In this document: piece by piece, positions 35,329 through 47,623 of the stretch
Layout of the letters: each line of letters begins with the position of its first letter
Numbering within the stretch: position 1 is the first letter of the stretch
From: Melampsora larici-populina 98AG31
Lineage: Eukaryota; Basidiomycota; Pucciniomycetes; Pucciniales; Melampsoraceae
Assembly: GCF_000204055.1 (NCBI RefSeq)
Contig: NW_006768767.1
Location: 141,927 to 205,926, forward strand
Reading direction: 5' to 3'
Length of the DNA stretch: 64,000 nt
Program-made: the position numbers and the translations under genes
Notes under the pieces: generated by a model
The model's database searches: none
What the model was told of the DNA's origin: nothing
The model's input: only the letters and a program-made list of their open reading frames with translations

Positions 35329-38300
35329 CAACGTCTGAACCGATCCGCCCCAAAAAGCGGTAGCGGGGCGGGTCGCCCCGCCGCCGCTCTCGGTTCTTTT
35401 CTGTAGCGGATGCAAGCGTCCCGCCACCGCCCTAACCCCAAATCTGGGGTTGTAGCGGGAAGTCAAGGGGGCGGGGCGTTCCAGATTTGCGCCCCGCAGC
35501 CCCTTCTCAGAGCGGTATGTAGCGTTTTGGACAGCTGACGCAAGATACCGACAGCCATCCACTATCTGATCAACTTTTGGCACCTGCAGCTCTACTTGGC
35601 GACCTCAGACAAGCACGAGACCCCTTCCAAACCTTTCGATCTGCCATATCCTCTACTACCTGGACAGCCAAATCTTCGACAAACACGCCTTATCGATGTC
35701 TCAAGGCTTTTCGATAGCTCAAATCGTATCTGGTAAGTACTTCGTGCCCTTGATCTCTCTCTTGAAGACCAAACTAACTCAAACAACCCCAACCTTTTCA
35801 TCCAACCCGTCCGGTCATCGGATGTTGCCTTTTGAAGTGATATCATAGGTCCAAACCCTGCTTTTCAAAGCTTTCGATTCGATCTGGTCTTCGAACATAT
35901 AAGCTGAGCACTTCTCACTCAGATTCCCTTCCTTGCACGATCATTCCCCAATTAATCGTAATACCATCAGCAACAATCAGTTATCTTACTATTATCCCTG
36001 ATACATTATCCTTGATTATACTTGATCTACCAGTTTTCAAAAAACTATTTAAAACTTACCTTCAAACTCTTTTCTTCCCTGTCTTACTCGTACTTCTGAT
36101 AGATTTGATCGGTTCATGATATGGCTCCTTCTACTACATCATATCTCGCTCCTCCGATGAACACCGGTCCTACGCTTCGCCCACAAACCCCTCCCAGTCC
36201 TAAGGAAGGGTTTGTTGTCCAATCCCCTGACTCCAGAGTCTCTGTCCAGCGTCCGACTCCTTCCAGCGACAGCGAATTGCCTGGAGACATTGACTTCGAT
36301 AGTCTTGGCTTCGATCCTGCCCAGATTGTCGACGACTCCGAATCTGAATCGTCTGTTGTCGAGATTGTCAAAGCCAAAGAGTCTGCACCAAAGATCACCA
36401 AGAAGAAGAAAAAGAAAACTCTAGGTGTCAAGACTCTTTCTAAGCGTCGTCCTCGGGGTTCTGGCTCGTCAGTTATTCTGATTCGAGGCCCTGGAAAGAA
36501 ACCCAAAAAGGCCGTTCCACCAGTAGTAAGTCTAACTTTTGAAGACTCATCACTTTCATCTACTGATCAATTGTTTCTTTCTTTCGATCTTATCCCTTTC
36601 CAACTCTTACTTGTTCTCTTTATCTTTCTTGAATTAATACCATCAGGCTGGTATTCCAGATGGGATCGACATCAATCAAGACTCCGATATTGAAGTCGTC
36701 GAAACCAAAGGTGTTCGCCGTGCCCAACTGGGACGGGTCTCCAAACTGTTGGAGTACTTTGAACCACCAACTCACATCAAAGGCAAGGTAAGTTTTGTTG
36801 TTCATTCATTTATTTTGTCAATATAAAGCCATCTCGACTTCAAGGTCCCAATGCTAATGTTTCTTCTGTAGAGTGGTGATAATCCACGTTCTTACAGATG
36901 CCGATGGTGCAAAGGAAGATTTATCCGTGGTCTGCGAACTCACTACAACTTGTACGCCCACCGTGATGGGGCTAAGGGAAGGTCTGCCTGTCCACTACGA
37001 TCTCGTGCCATTCAAGCTGGCTGTATCCTTCCGCCAACATGGGCTCAAGAGAATGCCGCTAACGATGTCGCTTCAGACAAAGCTAACGGGCAGCCCACCC
37101 TGGATTCATTCTTGTCGCGCACCACCTTTAATGTGGACTTGTGCAACACAGTCCTTGTGATGTGGATCCTTTTACACGCGCTTCCTTTCAATCGTTTCTA
37201 TGACACCCCTCTTCGCGCGGCGTTTAAACTTGCCAATCGACGTGCTGATCTTAGGTCTGCAACTTGGGCTGCTGGTGTGGCTAAGGACTTGTATAGCAGC
37301 TTGAGCAAGTCAGCTATCTCCTTAGTAAAAGTAAGTTATGTTTCATATTCTTATTTCTCTTTTTCTCGAACTAATCATCAAAACACTTTGTAACAGAACA
37401 ACTCGAGCAAATTCTCTCTCATCCATGATGTCTGGACAACAAAGGGGAATTGGTTCGCCTTCATCGGTGTATCAGCGAATTACATTGACGATAACTGGAA
37501 TTTCCGCACAATCCACCTCACCTTGAAGTTGGTTGCATGGAACAAGTTTGGCTACCTCTTAGCCAAACCAGTTGGGCGTTTTTTAATGGCTCACGACTTG
37601 CACACCAAGATAAGTATTTCAACGTTTCAAATATCTTTCTGTCTATCAGTAGCTAATTGTTTCTTTGATTCTTTACATGCTAGGTCAAACGACTGATTCG
37701 GGTGCTTCTAACAACACAATGGCACGTGAAATGGAGATTATGTTCTCTGAAGGTGACAATTCTGTCGACTGGGATTCATCACAGTATCACGTTAGGTGTT
37801 ATGCCCACAAGCTTGGACTAGTGGTCAAGAAAGGTCTTAAAGTTTTGGGATTGTCGTCACATCAAACCTACCACCCCGGCCAATATCTCAGTACCTGTCC
37901 CAGCCATTGTTCTGAATGACGATCCGACCGAAACTATCATCGATAACGATGAATCCGATGATGAAGACGATATCCTCAATGCCGAATTTCACACAAGACA
38001 CGAGAAAACTGGTGATGATGAGAAGGAGGATGATCCTACCTACGACGATCTTCCCACCGATGGCTGCATTGTGGTCAAAGGAGCGTTAAAGGTATTACTA
38101 TTTCTTTGTCTCATATACTTCCTTTTTACTTTCATTTACTGACATCGGTGGCACTTTAGTTGAAGGAATTCAACGCCCTTCTTACTCGCAGCAATGCCCG
38201 GCGAGGTGAGTTCCAAGCTCGAGCTGCCCAGATGGGCTACGAAGGACCAGGTCCAATTGCTGGTTGGGGGATTTGTTGGAACATCGATCTAGAGATGTAT

Positions 38301-39883
38301 TCCCGCCTGGTAGCTGGACGAGACGTAAGTTATCTTTCTGATTGATACACTTACATCAGAGTTGCTGACGTTCATGAACTCTTTCAGGTTGTGGATTCAA
38401 TTCTTATCACTGATAGGAAGACTAAATATTATCAAGGCATCATGATAACCATGGATGAATGGGACGCCGTTGATACACTATGCAAAATATTAGAAGAAAG
38501 TCTTTCTACTTCAACTTCGATTTATCTACAACCCAGTTTCTGAATCTTGATCGTCTGTCAGGTCTTTCGTCACTCGACCAAGCGTATGGAGGGCAATACC
38601 CCAACGGGTGCTATTGTCCTGGCTGAATATCTCAGAGTACATAACCTACTCTCTGATATCAGCAGCTCGACTGCTTTTCCAAGCCTTGGAAGGATGGTAG
38701 ATACCATGATCCAACAGCTTGACAAATATCAAACAGAGGCTGTGACTGCCGAAATTATCATCCTGGTCACCATACTTAATCCTAGATACCGACTGAAGTT
38801 TTTTGATTTACATTATCCCGAAGAAGCATCACGAGCTAAAGAATGCATTGAGGCCTTGTTCAGCAAGACCTTGGATACTTGGCCTGCTACCCCACCCTCT
38901 ACCCCTGATCCAACTCCTTCGCCTTTGGGTGGAGTGTATGACCAGTTCGATGTCTTCATTTCTTCTGCGACTTTCCAAACACCCGATTCAATTCGAGCAG
39001 CTGAGTTAGACTTGTACCTTCAAGGTAGTCATCCAATTCTCCCTGGCCAATCCGAGCTATCTTGGTGGATGGTGAGTTTTGTATCTTACTCATGACCAAT
39101 TACGATGCTTGAAAACTGACCTGATATCCTCTGTAACAGGATAATGCTTGTCACTACCCGGTTCTTGCATCAATGGCACGAGACTATCTCAGTATTTCGG
39201 CTACGTCTTGCGCTGAAGAGCGTGTATTTTCATCTGCAGCCGATATTGCTGTTCCTGCCCGGGGGGCTTTGAAGCCCAAAACCATCACTCGCGCTGTTGG
39301 CTGTCGTGAATGGTTAAGATATGGTATCACCACAGAAGATACATTCTCAGAAGCCCTGGCTTATCTTTCTTCCTATAAAAACCATGGTCGTAAATGATCC
39401 TATGTTTTGTGTTTTACTCAATTTTTCTTTTCAAGTCACTCGTTGTTTGTTTCATTCAAGTACCATGTTTTGGTTTGATTTATCTTAGTTTCTTTCTTTT
39501 ACTCTTTTAATACTTCAAGTCACTCCTTTACAATCATTATGCTATTTGTTTTGTTTTGTTTCCTTTGATCGTCTTATTTAAAATACTTCAAGTCATTCTT
39601 TGTTTGTCTCTTTTTCAAATATTTCAATCTATTCATGTAGATATTCAATTCTTTGTTAATATTAAAAAAAATTGTGAATAAACTATTCGCCGCGTTCCGC
39701 TCGTTTGCCTTCAAAAAAATGGAAGCGGGGCGAGAGCGGGTCCAACGAGCGCACCGCTTGGCCACTGATGTATCGGGTCTGAACTTAGAGCGGGGCGAGA
39801 GCGGGATATACATGTAGCGGGTAAGCTTCCCGCTGCAAAAAAAACGCTTAAAAGCGGGGCGCAGCGGGGCGCTTCAGACGTTG
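35329..39883. mobile_element. hAT-family DNA transposon, 4.55 kb
   Basis: The left end CAACGTCTGAACCGATCCGC at 35,329 matches the reverse-complemented right end CAACGTCTGAAGCGCCCCGC at 39,883. Both ends are followed by dense G+C-rich subterminal repeats of AGCGGGGCG in an otherwise A+T-rich setting. The flanks share GCTCTCC (35,322-35,328 and 39,884-39,890), seven of the eight bases expected for a hAT target duplication. The single gene inside encodes a hAT transposase. Confidence 0.8.
36121..39397 (+). pseudogene. hAT transposase, probably frameshifted
   Basis: It starts MAPSTTSYLAPPMN with a disordered acidic/basic N-terminus. It then has a BED-like zinc finger (YRCRWCKGRFIRGLRTHYNL, about 36,890-36,960) and the hAT catalytic core (FSLIHDVWTTKGNWFAFIGV; QTTDSGASNNTM; VRCYAHKLGLVVKKGLK). 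A C-terminal dimerisation domain follows (HYPVLASMARDYLSIS; SCAEERVFSSAADI). There are about eight introns with GTAAGT-type donors. Near 37,850 the frame after KVLG must shift for the expected continuation (KPTTPANISVPVP, then an acidic stretch). I see no splice signal that does this, so I read an indel. Otherwise the gene is nearly whole, implying a fairly young copy. Confidence 0.75.
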
Positions 39884-39890
39884 GCTCTCC

Positions 39891-40422
39891 TGCATCAACC
39901 AAGATGCCACACTGGCGATCATATGGCGATGTGAATTGGCAGTTCAGAGCATCACCATACTTGGGTGATCATCACAAGATCTATGTAGTCAGGTGTGAGT
40001 GAGTCTTGAACAGGAAACAAAGTTGTGTGCACAATGGTGTGACGGCATTTTCCACGTATAGAAGGTCTTCAGACTCCACCCAAGATCAAACCTGGGAGGT
40101 TACTGGCTAGACGATGTTCTTGATTTGGAATGTACATTGTTGATCAAATGGCCTGGTCTACCAGCCACAAGCGGTCGGTTCCTTTCAATCCACTAAGATA
40201 CATCTGTCAACCATAAGCGCTCAAAAATATTTACTTCACTTCATGAGCTATTCCTCAAAACAATTACTCAAAGGGAAGTGAAAAGTCGCTCGCCTGAAGG
40301 CTGAGATCAAGTGAGCTTGAAGTTGAAACGAATGCTGAACGAACAAGATTCAATGCGCAAGAAGTTGTCAGCGACTTTTGACAGATTGGAACCGAGCCAA
40401 ATTCTAACGGAGTCCATCATAC
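39891..40422. other. Promoter-flanking sequence of the second 286-residue gene copy, left of the KDZ insertion
   Basis: The right part (about 40,310-40,422, ending ATTCTAACGGAGTC) is homologous to 33,440-33,535 upstream of the intact gene at 33,851. No coding sequence is seen. Confidence 0.6.
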
Positions 40423-40430
40423 CAAAAAGT

Positions 40431-40752
40431 CACCTGTGGCACCTGTAGGAAGTGACATACAAGTCTGTCAGAAACTGGCAATTACAAAGGGCATGTAAGC
40501 CGATTCTTGGCCCAGAGCAGTTTCAGCGCTCCTGGAGCAGTTTTTTCTTGCACTCAAACACAAGTTAAAACAAAATTCAGGGGGATAAAAACATTGTAGA
40601 CCATTATTTACATGATAAACTGCCCTTATACAAATTTAAAGCACACTTGGACTTTGACTTTTTGCAAAGTCACTAGCCAGAGCGCTCTGGGCCTCGCCAG
40701 AGCGCTCTGGGCCTCGCCAGAGCGCTCTGGAGTCTTGTCGGAGCGCTCTGAG
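40431..40752 (+). repeat. Left TIR of the KDZ element with AGCGCT subterminal repeats
   Basis: The inner end carries four palindromic CCAGAGCGCTCTGG-type units at about 20-bp spacing (40,678-40,752). The right arm has three. Confidence 0.92.
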
Positions 40753-40879
40753 CTTGACTGACTGTACTTGTACATGACAAGTACAACTTCACCAACACAC
40801 AAACTCACTTCACCTGATCATGCCTCACTTCGAGCCTCAACTCAAGGTGCAATTTGTATGCATCACAAACTGCAGAACA

Positions 40880-42440
40880 CTACTACTACACCACAAAGAC
40901 ACTTATTTGCGTCAGGGCATTGGGCATGTCCCAAATTGGGGACACGACCCGACAGCCACTAACGGGGCGCTGGCTCGACGTCTGTATGCAAATATATCCG
41001 CGGTGCATCCTGAAGATGCTCTGGCGTCGTCCTTGCCAGGATGAGATTCGAGCACACTGTGCTTGGATCACCTACGGATGTCCAATCAATGGAACACCCT
41101 TACAGCAACCCTTAGACAACCGCTAGCAATCCAATATCTGTTGCCCTTGTGATGGAAGCAGGACAGCCACCAGCATTCTCAAGACTGGGTGCCCACTTGG
41201 CACCACAGCAAAGGACCTTGATGAGGAGGCCGGTTAAATTTTAAAACTGATTTGGTCAAATGACATCATCATCGCATGGTGACTTTGACACTTTGACCTG
41301 TACCAAAGCAATCTTCATCCTCCTTCATCTCTCACTTCCTTCTTGTTTCCGTCTTCCACTTTGATCTCGTTCGATCTACATCCCCTTCCGCCTTTCTTTT
41401 TCTTCAACTACATTCACACCTAATCCAATCTCCAAAGTCTTGATATGATTTTCAATCGCATCGGAACATCAACCTTTCCTTCACTCAATTCATTTTTCAT
41501 AATAATTTCTGAATTCTGTTTAGTAAGTCTTTCAACTGATTGACGATCAACCAACTTTGAGGAAACTATTTTGAAACTTTTAATGTAGATGAATATGTTT
41601 CTTTCAAAGCTTCAATAGGCAAATGATAGACATGAATTCCAGAATGATCGATCGTAAGTCTTTTTCTATCTACAGCTGTTTCTTACTTCGGTATTGTTGT
41701 TAATGGAATTAGTTTGCTTTGAATTCCAAACAAGGTATGAAAGATCTTTATTCTTTCTTCTGGAGTTTTTGTACTTTGTTATTGATCAATTTACAGAACA
41801 TGATGAATCCATCAAATTTTACGATTCAAGTCAATGATTGAGAAAAAGACAATTATTCTTATCAGCTTCAGTGATAGATATTATTGTTTTTATCATTTCA
41901 TTGTTTTATCGTTTTTCTCATTTCATTGTTTTATGGTCTTTATCATTTCATTGTTTTATTTTTTTTATCACTTTATTGTTTTAACCTTTTATTGTTCGTA
42001 TCATTTCATCAATGTTGGGTTTTTGAACACAAATCATTATTGTTATAACAGTGCTTTATATGAAATTTAATCGCGCCGTTATTAATTAAAACAAATCTGA
42101 AATAAGTGAACTCAAAACCAACCCGTAGACATTTTCAGGACAATCTAGGAGATATCTAAAGCTGATCCGAAGCTCTATCAGTCATTTGTGTATCGGTGCT
42201 GCGTGCACCCTCACAACAAACCTCGAGGGATGTCAGATGGTTGTCGATTCGCGCGCTCTGGGCAGCCCGATGGGCTCTGCTCAGGCGTCTGAACGTCGGA
42301 GTCCGACAGATGTTTCTCGGTGTGTTGTGGGGGGACGTCCGTCCCCCACCAAGAAAAATTGGACACCCGGTGGACATCCAAGTGTCCTTGTGGTGTAATT
42401 GGACCTTAGTGAGTCTTTTCGAACTTACAAATGTAATATG
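40880..42440. repeat. Inverted repeats around ~1.5 kb, probable nested non-autonomous element
   Basis: TACACCACAAAGACACTT near 40,890-40,910 and the reverse complement of ACACCACAAGGACACTT near 42,380-42,400 are followed on both sides by related sequence (TGTCC...AATT...GGGGAC). The interior has no gene; it includes the A+T-rich tandem array at 41,890-42,010. Boundaries are not resolved. Confidence 0.45.
41890..42010. repeat. A+T-rich tandem repeat of about 25-28 bp
   Basis: Four to five imperfect units of TTATCATTTCATTGTTTTAT occur in a row. No coding function is supported. Confidence 0.7.
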
Positions 42441-43032
42441 AAACAATTGCCATCAAATCCAAAACCAACGGTCATGATGTTTGTAAATTTTGTCAAGTCA
42501 TGATCCAATTCCAAATTTGATCGCATTGCATTAAAAATTTGATATCTCCAATCATCCGATAGAAATCAAATATGTACATACGAGTTTTCGATCTATTCAA
42601 AATTCAAATTCATACCGGTATTCCAATCTGCTCTCACACAAATACATAAACCAAGGAATTCGTCCAAAACATAGTATAAATTCGATATTCTTTCTAAATT
42701 GATTGCAATTTGAATATTTAAATTCAAATGATTATAAAACAACCATTCAATTTAGGACCACAACATTAACAAAAAATTAGAAAAAAGCACAGAACACAAA
42801 CTAAGAAACATCATCACGACTTGTGTTAGTGATTCTAAATGTGTCTTACTGAGATTGAACATGGGTACAGATAGTTGTATTTGTCATCTGATGAAACATA
42901 AAGAGAAGTAAAAAAATAAGAAAGAAGTAACAGAAAGTAAAAGATATAAAAAGTAAGAAAACGATTGTGACTTGTGCAAGCAATTCATGATGAGCTTTAC
43001 TAAATTGAACATGAGGTTAGATATTACTCATT

Positions 43033-45371
43033 CTAACAACCAGATTCAGACTCTTCATCAGAGTTTTCATCGGACTCTTTATCAGACTCTTCATCAGAGT
43101 TTTCATCGGACTCTTTATCAGACTCTTCATCAGAGTCCTCATCAGAGTCTGACCTACTCGATTTATGACGTTTGTTAATTTTCTTCTGACGCCGAGATTC
43201 ATATTGGGTTCGGTCTCCTCGCGCCAATTCCTCGAGTCGACGACGACTTTCACTAGGTCCAGCCTGCATTGCCTTGCTTCCAGTATCTTTCAAAGCCTCA
43301 TGTTTTCGCTTCTTTCCGACTGTCGATCTACTTTCAGATTGATTTGGTGCATCTTCCAGTTGCTCATTGCCGGTCTTGACAATGGTGAAGTTTCCATTTT
43401 CAATGTCCTTCGACCACAACTTGACTACCGCATACGGAACTTTTCGGTGGCCAATATCCAGGTCGCATCTATTAAGCATCGATCCCGCTTTTTGAACGAT
43501 TTTCACTGGCCACCCTTTGGCTTCGATAGCAGCGACAGGATTGGGCTTTTTCGGAAATACACCACCGCGCACATGTACACCTACAAAGTGTGAAATGCAA
43601 GATGATCTGGATTAGGATAGTTCATTCAAGCATCAACCAAACTCCAAGAAATTGGAACTTACCCAACATTTCGTTGAGCCGCTTTCCTAAAAGACTTCTC
43701 CCTTGGTCACTAGGTTGTCGAGTGGAACCTTCAATCTCTTTAGCAGTATCTTTGCCATGGATGTAAGTTGAAAATTTTTGAGGAACTTGGGCCGTGTCGA
43801 CTGCCCATTTTGCAAACCACACATCGTTTGAATAGGTTTGTGACCATCCGTCAACCCCCCCACAACTAGCAGTAGTTAGATAGTAGGCTATCTGGTTCTG
43901 TTGACAAACAACAGCAAACTATGAAGAACGGGTAGCAAATTTGTAAATATATACATTAGCTGTGATGGAGTAGATGACCTTACTTACATCGTGATGTGCT
44001 TTCTTTACAGCAATAAGCGACTTTTTTTGAAGAGTAGCAATGGTTGGAAGTGGTTCGGGCTTGCCATGACAAAGATGAACCTTTTCGATGTTGACAAGTT
44101 CATCAAAAAGTGGCTGATACTTGTCCTTTTCTGCATCCGAAAGTTTATAAACCTGGGGCGCCGGTGTAACAGTATCAAAACTTTGTACATTGACTCCATT
44201 CTCTTCGTCTACGTCTGTATTTTCCTCTTCAGGATCGTGGCTGGCATAGTCTGGAAGGTCGGCTAATGCGAAGAAATATGGATCACGGAAAACATTCTTC
44301 TGGTCCTTGCTCAAAGTGTGCCACTTGTTTGACATGTCCTGATTATGATCCACCCAGGCGTCTTTGTCATCACGATCAGGAACTAGATTGCATAAGCCAC
44401 GACTATGTTGAATAGATGAAGTCGAAGTCGTTGGATGGGATCAACGCCAATGATAGTTTAGAAGGAATCCATTAAATCAAGATGGATGTAAATGCGTGTG
44501 TGATTTTGTTTATGTAGAGTGATATTGGTGTAGTGTATTTGTTAGGGATTACATGTGGGTGTTGATGGCGTGGGATCGAATCCGTAAGTATAATAGGTTG
44601 ATGTGAACAGTTGATAGAATTGAGATCAAACAGTTGAAAGATGAGATCGAGTGTAGATTGATGAGGTCGATTTTGAATGTGAGTCAACCAGGTAATATCA
44701 AATGAAAGAAATATGACATAAAGAACAAAGCTGATGATTAGAGACTTACGTGCTTTACCAAGGCACTTCACGCAAAACGAGAGAAAGCGAATCCAAGGGT
44801 TGGCCTTTGTCTTTTTAGACCCGAATCCTCTAAAGCATAAACCGACTGGCATTGGCAAAACTGAAAGTCAAGTAGTCAATTTAAAAGACACGTACACCAA
44901 GTTCCAAATGACCACTTCAGGAACTCCAGCCATCAGTGCGATCATGAGAATTCTTTTCTCAAACTCCATTCGCATAATCTTCACAAGGTCCTTGATGTCT
45001 TTATGAGCAGTGCTGCGTCGAGACTGTTGATGAAATATGGCTTCGCGGAGAGACACAAGAGTCCATTTTGGGAGTTCTTCCTCGAAGTTGTCCAATTCGA
45101 GTCCAGGAAAGCGTGACCTAAATGCTTTGCCGGCTTTTCGATGATTCTTTTTGGACAAGGGCTGCGAGGTTTCGGTTTGAGATTGGGTGTTGGTAGGTCC
45201 AGGTGAACCTTGGTTGTTTTCAGTGTTGTTGTCATCTACATTCTGTTGAGATTGACGAGTGTGACGGGTCTTCGAGTTGTTACCTGGATTTTGGGTTTGT
45301 TTGCTTGATGCTTTCTTCTTTGGAGCCATCTTGGATTTTTGTGATTTTTGTGAACGAGTAGCTGAAGGCAT
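43033..45371 (-). CDS. KDZ-borne accessory protein with basic N-terminus and acidic SDEES repeat tail
   Basis: I infer five exons: 44,896-45,371, 44,750-44,860, 43,988-44,382, 43,663-43,897 and 43,033-43,580. Joined, they give roughly 590 residues with no stop, although the first intron would be only about 35 nt. The start MPSATRSQKSQKSKMAPKKK leads into a Lys/Gln/Thr-rich region and a helical segment (FPGLELDNFEEELPKWTLVSLREAIF). An HMG-box-like stretch (SNKWHTLSKDQKNVFRDPYFFALADLP) follows, then VDGWSQTYSNDVWFAKW. The C-terminus is a tandem DEESDKESDENS repeat (43,040-43,140). The gene lies wholly inside the KDZ TIRs and opposite to the transposase, so I infer an element-encoded chromatin or DNA-binding partner. 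The HMG-like call is weak. Confidence 0.55.
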
Positions 45372-45399
45372 TGAAAGATTTGATTGGATAGTGAGTATT

Positions 45400-47600
45400 T
45401 CAAAATTTGGTGCTTGAAGGATTATACGGAGATGTGAAGCTGTAGTGAAGGCAGTACAAGGGATACGAATCTGTAGGTGTCACTGTCACTTACACGTGGA
45501 ACATGACATGTTCCACGTGAGATTGTAAATAGAACTGTCACATATTATTCAACAGGCCTTGCCATAGCCATATCTTGCTGGTTTTGGAGCAAGTAGGTAT
45601 TAAGTAGATGAATAAAAAGGACCTTTGTCTCAAAACACATAAATATAGTATGTTTCAAAGAACTTGAATATATCTGAAGTTGAATTGACATTTGGGGTCA
45701 ATATCTCAATATTGAAGAAATCAGATAAGTGGGTACTCTAAATTGGTTTTTAGGGCCAGTTGGTGCTCCAGCTCAAACAAGTCAATCTTTGTTTTTGTTG
45801 AGAAAATTCATAAGTTAAACCTGAATATCATTTGCAAAATATTCATCTTCTAATAGATGTCTGTTGGGTAGTCACCCCTCCCACTTTCAGTTAACTGTGT
45901 GCATATTTCACATCATACCCCGTTTTTTTGCCAAAACACTGGGCAATCCATTACAATTTATAACATCTAGCTTTTTATTACAAAAGGGTCAAATCTTTCA
46001 TTCCCTTGCCTAGCTTGTGCTTAGGTGAGGGAAAGTAGTGTAACGGGAGTTGAGTTCTGCTGTCAAGGACAGTTCTCTCTACTCTGGAACTCTTCTCTCT
46101 ACCCCATAAGTGTGTTCCATGACCACATTTTAATATAGAAACACACTGGACAATCAAAACTTTTTTGTCTTTGGAGCAACATAAGAATTTGATGCTGTAT
46201 CAGAGTCCATGAAGATTCTCCTATAAGATAGATCCATCTCACATCTTCCCACACCAATACAACATTACTTATGACCCAATAAGTGTGTTCCACACGTCAT
46301 CTTGAATGACTTGCGTAAACACACTGGACAATCATAAAAAAATCTTGGGAGCAAACTGAAAAACCGATGAAACTGTATCATATCTCATGAAAGTTCTGCT
46401 ATAAAATGGATCATTGCACTATCCACAACCCCAATCTAACACCTAATTATGAACCCATAAGTGTGTTCTGTAACCTCATTTTAATATTGTTACGGGAACT
46501 CACTGGACAATCAAAACTTTTTCCTCTTTGGAGCAATCTGAAAATTTGTAGCAGTTGAGAATTAATGCGAATCATTTCGCAAAATGAAGTTATCATAGCT
46601 TCACCAACACCAATATAACCCCTATGTATGCCCTTTTTTGATATTTGAGCCTGATTTGTTGGAGATGCTCTACAAGGTAAACTTCCTTATTTTTGTCCAA
46701 CATCAAAAACTGAACTAGCCTCATAATATTATATCAGGACTCTATTGATATGACCATTAAAAAGTTTTCTAAATTTTTTGGTCACATCACCACTGTTGAT
46801 CAGTACTATATCTTGTATAATACTTGGAACATGTTTCCCCATTGTCCATGTTGAGCTCATCTTAACCCACTACCATCAACTCAGTGCAAGTACTTATCCA
46901 GTCATGATATCTATTTGACCTGACTTATCACTGTGGCACCTGCAGAATGAATAGTGAGATGATATGACAGAACTCACGATAATAGCTCACCAACATGAGG
47001 AAAGCATGACATCAAGATATCATCACATCCAATATATCAAATACTTTGAATTTATATCAAGTGCAGTGCAACTGAAACTTATATGAATCAAGTTACATGA
47101 ACAATTCAAAGACAATTCATCCAGCCAAACTGGAAACCAAGTGTTGCTAGCACCCGATCTTCCAACAAGATCAAGGGGTATTTCTAAAGTCCTTGGTTGA
47201 AAGCATTCATCAATCATTGGTTCCAACAAATTCAAGGGTCCTGCTGTTCATATATTGGATCGACTTGAAATCCGTGATCATACGGATATGTTAGGGCAAT
47301 ATATTTTTAATTGCACTTAGGCTTCAGGCCAGACAAACATCTGTTGAAAAAGGGACAAGCCAAGCCAAAAGCCCACAAGCTTCAACCACCAAGTTCTGAC
47401 AGATTTGAGAGATCTTTACAAACGATAAGGATACTCTCGCTGATGTGATCTACTACACAATTCAAAAGCTTTAAAGTAGCCTAATTTCGTACATACATAA
47501 TCGATTGAGATAGATACTTTTCTGACTTTTGAGCTCAAATCAACACTTGAAATCCATCCCTTGATCGAGATATTCTACGGTTACTTTTGAAACAACAAGA
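45400..47600. other. Non-coding interior of the KDZ element
   Basis: Between the divergent accessory gene and transposase gene there is no supportable coding sequence. It holds the 172-179 bp tandem repeat listed separately and would contain both promoters. Confidence 0.5.
46102..46625. repeat. Tandem repeat, three units of about 172-179 bp
   Basis: Units start at about 46,103, 46,275 and 46,454 with CCCATAAGTGTGTTCC. Each contains CACTGGACAATCA about 40-50 bases later and a TTTGGAGCAA segment. Units are diverged from one another, so the array is not recent. Confidence 0.8.
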
Positions 47601-47623
47601 CTCGAATCCACGCTTGATTTCCA

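Noticed and set aside
37610..37620. Apparent mutated splice donor (AAGATAAGT) in the hAT transposase
   Set aside because: Using GTATTT three bases on keeps the frame into QTTDSGASNN, so no splice-site defect is needed.
40678..40752. CRISPR-like spacing of the AGCGCT repeats
   Set aside because: Repeats and spacers are both near-identical, lie in a transposon TIR and the genome is eukaryotic.
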